Shown here: in pieces, positions 37,162-45,204 of the stretch
Layout: each line of letters begins with the position of its first letter
How positions within the stretch are numbered: the first letter of the stretch is position 1
Source of the DNA: Pseudanabaena yagii GIHE-NHR1
Lineage (GTDB): Bacteria; Cyanobacteriota; Cyanobacteriia; Pseudanabaenales; Pseudanabaenaceae
NCBI RefSeq assembly: GCF_012863495.1
Contig: NZ_JAAVJL010000001.1
Location: 1,860,001-1,924,000, forward strand
DNA length: 64,000 nucleotides
Direction: 5' to 3'
Translations under genes and position numbers: made by a program
The notes under the pieces: generated by a model
What the model was told of the DNA's origin: nothing
Database searches by the model: none
Seen by the model: the letters and a program-made list of their open reading frames with translations, nothing else

Positions 37162-37923
37162 TTACAGTCCAGCAAACCACTCATAACCTTCTTCTACCCA
37201 ATAGCCTCGACGCTGCTGGAAAAGCTCATTAGTAAAAGTGACGCGAGTTATCCATTTTGATTGCTTATAGCCAAGCTTAATCGGAGAAGCTAACCGCAGA
37301 GGTGCGCCATTCTCAACGGGGAGATCTTGACCATTCTTTTGATAAGCCAGTAGCGTTTGGGGATGTAAAGCCGAAGCAATATCCCAACTCTCGTAATAAT
37401 TATCGGCGGATTCAAAATAGACATAACGTGCTCCCGCCTTCGGTTGAACTAACTTCGCCAGATCGTAGAGACGTATGCCACCCCACTGCACGATCGCTGC
37501 CCATCCTTCCACACAGACATGACGAATCACCATCGAAGTTAAGGGTAAGGTCTGAATATCTCGCATACTCAATTGCATCGGATTATTGACTGCGCCATCA
37601 ATTACCAATTTGAAGGAATTAGGATCGATAAGAGGAGTAATGTCATAGGAATTAATCAATAAAGCATTAGGCTCGATCGCACTAAGCGGATATTCTGGCG
37701 CAGGATTTTTTGCTTGAAAGATTAATTCTTCAATGCTTTGATTGAGTGGCTCGAATAAAGCTCTGACATTTCCAGATTGTTGGTTAAGAGGTTTAAAAAT
37801 GGGACTCACTCGACTCGCCTCATTCGCACAACTTCCCAAAAACAAACCCATGCCTGACAAACTGGCATATTTAATTAACTGACGACGGGAAAACCGATGG
37901 TGTGGATATGGGTCAAATTTCAT
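37162..37923 (-). CDS. YedY/MsrP-like molybdopterin-dependent oxidoreductase
   Basis: 253 residues. The N-terminus has a Tat-type motif FSRRQLIKYA followed by GLFLGSCANE, so it is a Tat-exported protein that may be lipidated at the Cys. The sulfite-oxidase-like fold has MVIRHVCVEGWAAIVQWGG, whose Cys is the expected Mo ligand, and RLASPIKLGYKQSKWI. MsrP repairs oxidised periplasmic methionines; other members use other substrates. Last gene of the sigma-factor cluster, separated from the cytochrome gene by 182 bp containing two hairpins. Confidence 0.85.
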   Translation of the reverse strand: MKFDPYPHHRFSRRQLIKYASLSGMGLFLGSCANEASRVSPIFKPLNQQSGNVRALFEPLNQSIEELIFQAKNPAPEYPLSAIEPNALLINSYDITPLIDPNSFKLVIDGAVNNPMQLSMRDIQTLPLTSMVIRHVCVEGWAAIVQWGGIRLYDLAKLVQPKAGARYVYFESADNYYESWDIASALHPQTLLAYQKNGQDLPVENGAPLRLASPIKLGYKQSKWITRVTFTNELFQQRRGYWVEEGYEWFAGL

Positions 37924-37953
37924 GCTGAATAATCCTAATCAATCATTTAATAT

Positions 37954-38047
37954 CAACTCAAAAAAGTGTAGTTACACTTTTTTGAGTTGGAAACCAAACC
38001 CAGTAGGGGTTTTAAAATAAAGAAATGGCTACGCCATTTCTTTATTT
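37954..38047. repeat. Pair of palindromes upstream of the molybdo-oxidoreductase gene
   Basis: Two hairpins: CAACTCAAAAAAGTGTA / TACACTTTTTTGAGTTG (37954-37989) and AAATAAAGAAATGGC / GCCATTTCTTTATTT (38015-38047, loop TAC). They sit between two co-oriented genes. The one nearer the cytochrome may attenuate read-through into the oxidoreductase gene. Confidence 0.85.
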
Positions 38048-38065
38048 GGTATAAGTAAATCTTCC

Positions 38066-38107
38066 AAAAGCTAATAGCTAAAGGCTAAAAGCTAATAGCT
38101 AAAGGCT
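38066..38107. repeat. Two tandem 21-bp units built on GCTAATAGCTAAAG
   Basis: Unit AAAAGCTAATAGCTAAAGGCT occurs twice exactly. It overlaps the stop of the cytochrome gene (TAG within the second copy). It is related to the AGCTATTAGC / GCTAATAGCT repeats in the pflA-adhE spacer. Confidence 0.85.
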
Positions 38108-38705
38108 AAACAAACATAGAACGAATCATTTTGAAACCACCGACTTTAAAGGAAAGAAATATATGCGCGATCGCAAAAATCAGCACAATCGGCACGGTGA
38201 GGAAATGGGCAATGCGGAGATTTTGCCAACTGCCAAATAGTCCTGAAATCCATGCAAACTGCACAGGTTTATACATACATAAACCAGAGAGAATCGCTAA
38301 GAGCAAAATCGGAATAATCGCAGTATAGGCAATACGATGCCAAGCGTAGTTTTTACGTTTAGGATTTTTAGCTTGTAGGGCTTGAATATCTTTTTCAGAA
38401 GCAAAGCGATGCTTCCATCGGCGCGTTAGAAAGATATAAATACCATAAATCAATAAACTCATGGAAAACACCCACATCGAAGCAAAGTGCCAATTCCTCC
38501 CGCCGCCAAGCCATCCGCCTAAGAGTATCTCTTTGGGAAATCGCCATCCTGCGCGTCCACCAAAGACAGGATTTGCATTATAAATTTGCAGACCACTTGC
38601 TGTCATCAAGATCAAGGCGATGAGATTAATGGAATGAAATGCCTTGATGAATATTGCTTGCTTAGGAGCAGGGGGCGATTTGGGATTTGGAGATTTTGGA
38701 CTCAT
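38106..38705 (-). CDS. Cytochrome b561-type membrane subunit
   Basis: 199 residues with five hydrophobic segments and candidate haem histidines: IKAFHSINLIALILMTASGL, RNWHFASMWVFSMSLLIYGI, YAWHRIAYTAIIPILLLA and RIAHFLTVPIVLIFAIAHIF. The pattern fits the cytochrome b/b6 domain of Ni-Fe-hydrogenase/thiosulfate reductase b-subunits. It would hand electrons from quinol to the exported molybdo-enzyme, as MsrQ does for MsrP, though it is a different fold family. Co-oriented with ccdA upstream. Confidence 0.85.
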   Translation of the reverse strand: MSPKSPNPKSPPAPKQAIFIKAFHSINLIALILMTASGLQIYNANPVFGGRAGWRFPKEILLGGWLGGGRNWHFASMWVFSMSLLIYGIYIFLTRRWKHRFASEKDIQALQAKNPKRKNYAWHRIAYTAIIPILLLAILSGLCMYKPVQFAWISGLFGSWQNLRIAHFLTVPIVLIFAIAHIFLSFKVGGFKMIRSMFV

Positions 38706-38761
38706 GGATTTAGCTGAGTTAATTAATTAGTATTGCGGGAGATTCGCAGACTCGTTCAACT

Positions 38762-39451
38762 TTATAAAGCTAAGGTCGGAAAGAATGGTGCTAACCAAAG
38801 TTGGATTTTGACATCCCATCCCAAAATAATTGCGATCGCTGTAATTGCAATCATCACACCACCAATTCTTTGTAAAAGTTGACTATGGACGCGAAATCTG
38901 AGGAATGATTTACTAAAATAGCGACTGGCATAGGCAAGTAGTAACATGGGAATACCTGCGCCAATCCCATAGCAAATCAATAAAATAAAGGCGCTAAGAA
39001 TTTCCTGATTGACTGCCGCTAAAACTAAAATACTTCCTAATACTGAGCCTGCACAGGGAGTCCACAATAGCCCTAATTGAGAACCTAAGAGAAATTCACT
39101 AGCTAAATTGATGCGGGTTGGTTCTTTGAATTTAGGAATAGGTAACTTGGAGAGCAATAGATAATTTAATTTGGGAAATATTGAGAACAAACCAAGGACT
39201 AGTAAAACAGCGATCGCTAAAATTCGCATCACATTGGCGAATCCCGTCAGCCAAATACTAGCAATCCCTAAAAGACTACCTGCGATCGCAAATCCAGTGA
39301 TCGTACCTAGCACTAAAGCGATCGGTGCATAGCGATGCGTTTGTAGCGATCGCCCGATTAAAATCGGCAAGATCGGCAATATGCAGGGTGAAAATGCAGT
39401 TAACAAACCAGCAATTAGGGATAAGGCGATCGCCAGAGGAGAGAGTCCCAT
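38762..39451 (-). CDS. ccdA: CcdA-type thiol-disulfide transmembrane transporter
   Basis: 229 residues, six helices. The two redox cysteines are in FSPCILPILPI (helix 1) and WTPCAGSVLGS (helix 4), the CcdA/DsbD-gamma signature. It moves reductant from cytosolic thioredoxin to extracytoplasmic thioredoxins. Five bp downstream of the TlpA-like gene, the two together resembling a split DipZ. Confidence 0.92.
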   Translation of the reverse strand: MGLSPLAIALSLIAGLLTAFSPCILPILPILIGRSLQTHRYAPIALVLGTITGFAIAGSLLGIASIWLTGFANVMRILAIAVLLVLGLFSIFPKLNYLLLSKLPIPKFKEPTRINLASEFLLGSQLGLLWTPCAGSVLGSILVLAAVNQEILSAFILLICYGIGAGIPMLLLAYASRYFSKSFLRFRVHSQLLQRIGGVMIAITAIAIILGWDVKIQLWLAPFFPTLAL

Positions 39452-39456
39452 AGCTT

Positions 39457-40074
39457 CTATCCCAATAGCTTTTGAATGGTTTGTTCTGTCTTGGCATAAG
39501 CACCTTCGCCAATATGGTCATAGACAAGATTACCTTGGCGATCGGCTAAATAGAGATGAGGCCAGTACTCGTTACCATAGGCTTTCCAAGTTTGAAACTC
39601 ATTGTCAACTGGCACTGGGTAACGAATGCCATGTTTTTGGATCGCATCTTTGATATTGTTTGCCTCACGCTCAAAGGCAAATTCGGGAGTATGGACACCA
39701 ATGATTTTTAATCCTTTAGCAGCGTATTGTTCATGCCATTTAGTCACGTAGGGTAAAGTACGCTGACAGTTTATACAGCTAAAAGTCCAAAACTGAATCA
39801 TGACCACATTTCCCTTTAAGTCTTGAATTGACAAGGGATCAGAATTTAGCCATTGGGCAATGCCTTGAAATTCTGGTAGTGATTGACTGGCGCTGCTATT
39901 AATAGCCACTGAATTAACTGAACTATTAGATTTTGGGATATTGGGGTTAGAGACTATATCAGGAGAGGGTTTTGGATAACTGATCTGAGTAGCGATCGCT
40001 GCACTACCAATTCCTAAAGCTCCTAAACCCGCATAGGTCAATAACCGACGACGAGGCAAGAGTCCATTGCTCAT
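39457..40074 (-). CDS. TlpA/DipZ-like extracytoplasmic thioredoxin
   Basis: 205 residues. The N-terminus PRRRLLTYAGLGALGIGS looks like a twin-arginine or uncleaved anchor. The thioredoxin domain has MIQFWTFSCINCQRTLPYV, a CINC active site in place of the common CxPC, followed by IIGVHTPEFAFEREANNI. DipZ proteins fuse CcdA and such a domain; here the genes are adjacent. It probably reduces disulfides in secreted targets. Confidence 0.9.
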   Translation of the reverse strand: MSNGLLPRRRLLTYAGLGALGIGSAAIATQISYPKPSPDIVSNPNIPKSNSSVNSVAINSSASQSLPEFQGIAQWLNSDPLSIQDLKGNVVMIQFWTFSCINCQRTLPYVTKWHEQYAAKGLKIIGVHTPEFAFEREANNIKDAIQKHGIRYPVPVDNEFQTWKAYGNEYWPHLYLADRQGNLVYDHIGEGAYAKTEQTIQKLLG

Positions 40075-40124
40075 AATATATATCCTAAAGGATTGCTAAG
40101 TAGAGACACGCCATCCTTTGCTCG

Positions 40125-40649
40125 TTAAGAAGAAGTAAGAGACGCAGCACCAAAGGTAGCGTTAAACTGGCGACACCAGATGGCAATAGACTGATATTGA
40201 TCGGGCTGAATATCTTTGGGAACTGCATAGCGTTGTTTGCCGTTAAAGCTTTTGAGAGGCGCAACTACGATGTAGTCACCCTCAGCGATCGCAAAATATG
40301 GCGGCTTAGTCGTTTTTAAAACATCAGGAGATCGATGCAAAATCACAAACAAATCTGGTCCCTTATCTGATGTCTGAAAGGTTTGATCAAGTTCAACAAA
40401 ATAAGTTCCATTTTCGTAGACAAGATTAGCCTTGCCACTAGTGGGATGTTCGCCATTGACGAAATTTCCAGTTCTCAATTGATTGATAGCCTTGGGAGTG
40501 TCAGTTACGACAGTAGATTTAGTTTGCAGAGATTTTGCATTCGCCGTTGTTGATGTGGGAATAGACTCGACTTGGGATACGGTTGAACGATTAGCACATC
40601 CTAGAAGTATCACTGTTAAAGTGACTAAGATCAGGTTTTTATTAAGCAT
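40125..40649 (-). CDS. DM13-domain lipoprotein
   Basis: 174 residues. Lipobox ILLGCANRS at the end of a short signal peptide. The C-terminal domain GNFVNGEHPTSGKANLVYEN, LDQTFQTSDKGPDLFVILHR and IAIWCRQFNATFGAASL matches DM13, a domain proposed to carry redox activity through its conserved Cys (here in WCRQF). Extracytoplasmic, part of the sigma-factor cluster. Confidence 0.88.
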   Translation of the reverse strand: MLNKNLILVTLTVILLGCANRSTVSQVESIPTSTTANAKSLQTKSTVVTDTPKAINQLRTGNFVNGEHPTSGKANLVYENGTYFVELDQTFQTSDKGPDLFVILHRSPDVLKTTKPPYFAIAEGDYIVVAPLKSFNGKQRYAVPKDIQPDQYQSIAIWCRQFNATFGAASLTSS

Positions 40650-40817
40650 AGATAGATTTTTTCTATTCCAAGAATCGTTATCAATTGGATCTTTATATGT
40701 CAGTCCAAGTCAATTTAATTTCCCCGACTTTTTCGCAAAAAGAATGAATTACCTTCGTCAAGCAACCCAAAAGTCGGAGATCTGGGCATATGGGTTTCTT
40801 TTGCCTACCTTGGATAA

Positions 40818-41228
40818 TTATTGTTTAGGAGCATCCGCAGGTTTATCACTCTTCATCGCATCGTTTTTCATCGCATCCGCAGGCTTATTGCTTTTCATGG
40901 CATCATTTTTCATGGCATCCGCAGGTTTGTCACTCTTCATCGCGTCGTTCTTCATTGCATCGCCAGACTTATCCTTCATTGCGTCATTTTTCATGGCATC
41001 CGCAGGCTTATCTTTCTTCATTGCATCATTTTTCATTGCATCGCCAGTTTTATCCTTCATTGCATCACCTTTCATTGCGTCATTTTTCATCGCATCAGTG
41101 GGCTTTGTCGCGGGAGTAGATTGGACTGTGGGCGTGGATGGCTCAGTAGGAGTAGATGTAGCGCTACAGGAAACTAGTCCAGTGGTCAGAGCCAAACCAG
41201 CAATCAGTCCAAGAAATTTGTAGTTCAT
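40818..41228 (-). CDS. Met/Lys-rich MXKDX-type repeat lipoprotein
   Basis: 136 residues from ATG 41228; a longer reading is excluded because the signal peptide begins there. Signal peptide LGLIAGLALTTGLVSC with lipobox LVSC. The mature part is a Thr/Pro/Ser linker then 13 DAMK units, mostly as DAMKNDAMK pairs spaced by DKPA or DKSG. The pattern resembles the pentapeptide MXKDX repeat family. A periplasmic array of exposed Met residues beside a YedY/MsrP-like enzyme suggests an oxidant sink, but this is inference. Confidence 0.85.
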   Translation of the reverse strand: MNYKFLGLIAGLALTTGLVSCSATSTPTEPSTPTVQSTPATKPTDAMKNDAMKGDAMKDKTGDAMKNDAMKKDKPADAMKNDAMKDKSGDAMKNDAMKSDKPADAMKNDAMKSNKPADAMKNDAMKSDKPADAPKQ

Positions 41229-41323
41229 TTTTGTTAGCTCGCGTTCAATAAGAAGTAATGGAGAAAAAACCTTGTTTGGTTCACTTATTTGATATACGGA
41301 GCAGGGAAGAAATCGGATGAGAT

Positions 41324-41358
41324 TAATTTGTAAGCACATTTCATGTGCTTGCAAATTA
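41324..41358. repeat. Hairpin between anti-sigma gene and repeat lipoprotein gene
   Basis: TAATTTG-T-AAGCACAT / ATGTGCTT-G-CAAATTA with one mismatch and loop TTC. Lies 5 bp after the anti-sigma stop; it may dampen read-through into the downstream genes. Confidence 0.75.
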
Positions 41359-41362
41359 GAGG

Positions 41363-42181
41363 TTAAACTTCTCCTTTCATCACCATTTCGCCAGTGGGCT
41401 CAGGCATATCTTTATTGGGTTCAATTGTGATGATGAGGGTGTTAGATTGTTTGAGGGCGCTACCTAATGGCACTTTTAAAAATACGTTTCCCTGTGCGTC
41501 AGGACGGAACTGAGCGCAATCAATCTTTTTGCCATCAACGATCGCCCAAAGTCGATAGCTATTTTCTTGGGGAATCGGCATGAGATTTTGAATATTGATC
41601 ATGGCTGTTTTTTCCATAGGTGCGATCATCACACTACCTGTTGCCGCAGGAATTGCACCCATCCCCTTGAGAGAAATCATGCGATTGTCAGAGGCTTGCA
41701 AGAGAGCGATCGCTTGTTTATATTTTTGCAGTTCTATTTGATTAGTCGCGATTTGTTGACGCATTTGGTAATTATCAAATCCCAAACCAAAGATCGCGAT
41801 CGCACTAATACTACCTAAACCAATCCCCAATAATTTCCAGAAATTTTGACGACGCGGTACTTGCCTAGACTCTAGTGCTTGGGGAGCAGTTAATAAGTCT
41901 AGCGAATCAGCAATATTATTAGTGACATTCTCAGCTACAGGGATTGCCGTCGCCGCAATGCGATCGCGCAGATTTGGCGAAGGATGGGAAGCATTTAAAC
42001 TCAAGGGCAAAAGTGCTAATGTTTCTTGCAAGCGATCGATTTCTTGAATGATTTCGGGATGCTCAACGATCAACTGCTGCATTTCCGTAACTTCTTCTGT
42101 GGTCAAATCCCCTAAGACATAACCTGCTAATAACTCTTCCCATTCATGGGGATAATTGGATACTGACATAATTACTTTCAC
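41363..42181 (-). CDS. RskA-type anti-sigma factor
   Basis: 272 residues. The N-terminal helical domain begins WEELLAGYVLGDLTTEEVTE, as in RskA-type anti-sigma proteins. One membrane helix lies at about 120-140 (LLGIGLGSISAIAIFGLG). The C-terminal extracytoplasmic domain ends with NSYRLWAIVDGKKIDCAQF and VFLKVPLGSALKQ, the RskA C-terminal fold. No zinc HxxxCxxC. Its start overlaps the sigma stop by 4 bp. It would hold the sigma factor at the membrane until an envelope signal frees it. Confidence 0.9.
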   Translation of the reverse strand: MKVIMSVSNYPHEWEELLAGYVLGDLTTEEVTEMQQLIVEHPEIIQEIDRLQETLALLPLSLNASHPSPNLRDRIAATAIPVAENVTNNIADSLDLLTAPQALESRQVPRRQNFWKLLGIGLGSISAIAIFGLGFDNYQMRQQIATNQIELQKYKQAIALLQASDNRMISLKGMGAIPAATGSVMIAPMEKTAMINIQNLMPIPQENSYRLWAIVDGKKIDCAQFRPDAQGNVFLKVPLGSALKQSNTLIITIEPNKDMPEPTGEMVMKGEV

Positions 42182-42744
42182 TCCAGCGAATCTTTCAAAC
42201 TTTCTCTCAATCGAATCAACCCATTACGCGCCCAAGATTTAACCGTTCCCAAAGGTGTATCAAGGGCTTTAGCAATTTCCGTTTGACTGAGTCCGTCAAA
42301 ATATGCCATCTCTAAAACTTGGCGATGTTTATCAGGTAAGTCAGCTAAGGCAGCTTTTACCTTTTCTGAGCGTTCAGAAAGTGACGCATTTTCCATGAGT
42401 GATGAGTTACTGGTGTCATGGTCTGAGGAAATGCTTTGTTCCCATTTTTGGAGATGCTGCTGTTGCGATCGCGTTTTGCGAATACGGTCAATGGCTCGAG
42501 ATCGCGTCAACACCGACAAAAAAGCGGCGATCGATCCGCGCTTACTGTCATAGTTGGTATCGCGACTGAGCAAGATAAAGATCTCTTGGGTGAGATCCTC
42601 TGCTTCTTGCAGATTGCCCAAGATTCTGAGAGAGAGACGATACACTAGCTCGCCATAGCGATCGTAAAAGATACCAAAAGCCTGACTGCTTCCAGATCGC
42701 CAAGCCTGCAATACTTCCACATCAGTTTGCTCTGAGATTTTCAT
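42178..42744 (-). CDS. ECF-family RNA polymerase sigma factor (SigK/RskA-linked)
   Basis: 188 residues. Region 2 has AFGIFYDRYGELVYRLSLRI and AEDLTQEIFILL; region 4 has LPDKHRQVLEMAYFDGLSQT and EIAKALDTPLGTVKSWARNG. The length and anti-sigma pairing are those of an ECF sigma. Expected to transcribe the seven genes downstream and perhaps itself; its -35/-10 recognition could not be read here. ATG start, divergent from the NhaS3-like gene. Confidence 0.93.
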   Translation of the reverse strand: MKISEQTDVEVLQAWRSGSSQAFGIFYDRYGELVYRLSLRILGNLQEAEDLTQEIFILLSRDTNYDSKRGSIAAFLSVLTRSRAIDRIRKTRSQQQHLQKWEQSISSDHDTSNSSLMENASLSERSEKVKAALADLPDKHRQVLEMAYFDGLSQTEIAKALDTPLGTVKSWARNGLIRLRESLKDSLE

Positions 42745-42783
42745 AGGATCATAGAAATATCGGTGGTAAGGGTTATGCGATTT

Positions 42784-42845
42784 AATAAAGAACCAGATTT
42801 TTTGTGACGCGGCGAAGCCGCGTCACAAAAAATCGGTTCTTTATT
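42784..42845. repeat. Long palindrome between divergent sigma and antiporter genes
   Basis: Inner 18-bp perfect stem GATTTTTTGTGACGCGGC / complement with loop GAA, extended by 11 bp of outer stem after a one-base bulge. Lies in the shared promoter region, so it is not a terminator for either gene. Confidence 0.85.
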
Positions 42846-42984
42846 CTTCTGCATGTCCCTAAGCGCAAGCTGTAATATACATACGCATCCTAAGCGAAAA
42901 TGGATGAATTGAAAATCAGTAAGTAGGTGGGGCGCAAGATGCTACTCCTCCGAATCAGTAAACCTGTATCAAGAATCACAGCTT

Positions 42985-44370
42985 ATGTTTTTGAATCATG
43001 CGATCGCCTATCAGCTAAGTTGGCATCTCCCTGCGCCACTACTGGCAACTACCGCAGCAGAAAATTCACCAATCATCTTGTCTGGGGTATTGCTAACCCT
43101 TGTAGTTATCTATGTAGCTAGCAAAGTTGGTAGTGAAGTTGCCAAGCGCTTAGATCTTCCTCCTGTTTTAGGAGAGCTTGTTGCTGGCGTGATCGTGGGC
43201 GTATCGGCGTTACATCTAGTTATTTTCCCTGAAGGTGGATTCACAGGCTCTGATTCACTGATCATGACTGCACTACAGGCTCTAAATCAACTCACACCTG
43301 AAGCTGTTCAGAGCATATTTGATTCTCAAAGTGAAGTGATTTCGGTACTCGCAGAATTAGGCGTGATCATCCTTCTGTTTGAGATTGGCTTAGAGTCAGA
43401 CCTCCGCCAACTCAAAGAGGTGGGTATTCAAGCAATTGTGGTCGCCTGTGTTGGTGTCGCGGTTCCCTTTGCCGCAGGGACGCTCGGACTGATGTACTTT
43501 TTCCATGTGGCAGCCATTCCTGCAATTTTTGCTGGGGCGGCTCTGACGGCTACGAGTATTGGGATCACTTCTAAGGTTTTAGCAGAACTTGGTCAACTGA
43601 AATCGAAGGAAGGACAAATCATCGTCGGGGCAGCTGTCATCGATGATGTTTTAGGGATCATTGTTTTAGCAGTAGTCGCCAGCTTGGCAAAAAAAGGTGA
43701 AGTAGACATTATCAATGTGTTTTACCTGATCGTTAGCGCTGTTACTTTTTTGTTGGGCGCAATTCTCTTGGGCGGGCTTTTCAATAAAACCTTTGTGGCT
43801 TTGGTTGCCAAACTGCAAACTCGCGGCAATATCATTATTCCCGCCTTTATCTTTGCTTTCATAATGGCATTTATTGGTAATGCCATTCATCTAGAAGCGA
43901 TCTTGGGTGCATTTGCGGCAGGGCTAGTATTAGATGAAAGCGATGCTCGTAAAGAATTAGATGAATTAATCAAACCGATCGCTGATTTGATCGTCCCCAT
44001 TTTCTTTGTCACCGTTGGCGCAAGGGCTGATTTGGGCGTGTTAAATCCTGCGATCCCCGAAAATCGCGCTGGTTTATTGATTGCAATTTTCCTAGTCTTA
44101 ATCGCGATCGCTGGCAAATTGGTCACAGGTTGGGCAGTCTTTGGCATCCCTAATATCAATCGAGTTGCGATCGGGGTGGGCATGATCCCCCGTGGCGAGG
44201 TGGGTCTGGTATTTGCTGGTATTGGTTCCGCCAGTGGTGTTCTCAACAAACCCCTCGAAGTCTCGATCATCATTATGGTTATTCTCACCACCTTCTTAGC
44301 CCCACCGTTTTTGCGTGTCGCCTTTGGTCAATCCAAGGATATAAATATGAATGAACCTGTGCAAATGTAG
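42985..44370 (+). CDS. nhaS3: CPA2-type Na+/H+ antiporter, NhaS3-like
   Basis: 461 residues, matching the length of Synechocystis NhaS3. About twelve hydrophobic helices. Characteristic segments: LPPVLGELVAGVIVGVSALH, VIILLFEIGLESDLRQLKEV, AALTATSIGITSKVLAELGQ and HLEAILGAFAAGLVLDESDA; VIDDVLGIIVLAVVA carries the likely ion-binding Asp pair. NhaS3 is thylakoid-located and essential in Synechocystis. Orthology is by resemblance. ATG start. Confidence 0.85.
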   Translation: MFLNHAIAYQLSWHLPAPLLATTAAENSPIILSGVLLTLVVIYVASKVGSEVAKRLDLPPVLGELVAGVIVGVSALHLVIFPEGGFTGSDSLIMTALQALNQLTPEAVQSIFDSQSEVISVLAELGVIILLFEIGLESDLRQLKEVGIQAIVVACVGVAVPFAAGTLGLMYFFHVAAIPAIFAGAALTATSIGITSKVLAELGQLKSKEGQIIVGAAVIDDVLGIIVLAVVASLAKKGEVDIINVFYLIVSAVTFLLGAILLGGLFNKTFVALVAKLQTRGNIIIPAFIFAFIMAFIGNAIHLEAILGAFAAGLVLDESDARKELDELIKPIADLIVPIFFVTVGARADLGVLNPAIPENRAGLLIAIFLVLIAIAGKLVTGWAVFGIPNINRVAIGVGMIPRGEVGLVFAGIGSASGVLNKPLEVSIIIMVILTTFLAPPFLRVAFGQSKDINMNEPVQM

Positions 44371-44389
44371 ATATAGCAATAAATGAAAC

Positions 44390-44432
44390 CCAGAAGAGAG
44401 TTGCGGCGCTTCGCGCCGCAACTCTCTTCTGG
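44390..44432. repeat. Perfect palindrome, 20-bp arms, loop TTC
   Basis: CCAGAAGAGAGTTGCGGCGC / complement. Between nhaS3-like stop (44370) and the methyltransferase start (44453). May terminate the antiporter transcript, but there is no T-tract after it. Confidence 0.85.
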
Positions 44433-44452
44433 AAACCATAAATTAACGAACC

Positions 44453-45196
44453 ATGCCAAATCCCAGAATTATTTTAGTAGAGACGGCGGGGGCGCGGAAC
44501 CTTGGCTCAGTGGCAAGGGTGATGAAAAACTTTGGACTGTCAGAATTGTGGCTAGTTAATCCTCAATGCGATCGCCTCAGTGATGAAGCGATCCATATGG
44601 CAGTCCATGCCCGTGAAATTTTAGAAAATGCCAAAATTGTAGAGAGTTTACCTGAAGCACTGATGGGTTGCCAAAGGGCGATCGCCACCGCAGGGCGCAT
44701 CGATAAGGGAGACATGAAAGTAACTAACCCTCCTCAAGGATTGAGTTGGTTATCACAGGTTGCAACTAGTGCGATCGTCTTTGGTGCAGAGGATCGTGGC
44801 TTGAGCAATGCCGAAATTCAACATTGCCAACAGGTGCTGCAAATCCCTGTCAATCCAGACTATCCATCGCTAAATTTAGCCCAAGCCGTGGGGGTTTGTT
44901 GCTATCAATGGCAACTACTGCGAGACGATCCCAAAAGTCACGAAAATTTGACTAGCCAAATCGCGCAAGATTTGCTAAAGTCAGCACCCATAGACCTTGC
45001 ACCCCGCGAGGATATAGAAGCTTGCTACCAGCAACTTGAAGCAGTACTGCTAAAGATCGGCTATGTTTACCCACATACCGCCGCTCATCGGTTGCGAAAG
45101 TTTCGGAATATCTTCGATCGCGCGAATCTGAGTCCATCAGAAGTTGCCATGCTGCGGGGGATTTTGCGCCAAGTCAATTGGGCTACGGATCAATAA
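44453..45196 (+). CDS. trmJ: TrmJ-like SPOUT RNA methyltransferase
   Basis: 247 residues. RIILVETAGARNLGSVARVM (motif 1), IVFGAEDRGLSNAEI (motif 2) and NPDYPSLNLAQAVGVCCYQW (motif 3, SAM knot) are diagnostic of the TrmJ/LasT branch that 2'-O-methylates tRNA position 32. The C-terminal helical part HRLRKFRNIFDRANLSPSEV resembles TrmJ. Eight bp before the next gene, so possibly cotranscribed. Confidence 0.88.
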   Translation: MPNPRIILVETAGARNLGSVARVMKNFGLSELWLVNPQCDRLSDEAIHMAVHAREILENAKIVESLPEALMGCQRAIATAGRIDKGDMKVTNPPQGLSWLSQVATSAIVFGAEDRGLSNAEIQHCQQVLQIPVNPDYPSLNLAQAVGVCCYQWQLLRDDPKSHENLTSQIAQDLLKSAPIDLAPREDIEACYQQLEAVLLKIGYVYPHTAAHRLRKFRNIFDRANLSPSEVAMLRGILRQVNWATDQ

Positions 45197-45204
45197 CTTT
45201 TTAG

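Noticed and set aside
40850-41070. Possible CRISPR-like array because of regularly repeated units
   Set aside because: The repeats are in-frame codon repeats of a lipoprotein, with no unique spacers and no cas genes in the window.
40830-41180. Repetitive plus-strand open frames rich in Phe/Ile/His opposite the DAMK gene
   Set aside because: They are the complement of the DAMK repeat; repeats keep all frames open. No ribosome site or signal supports them.
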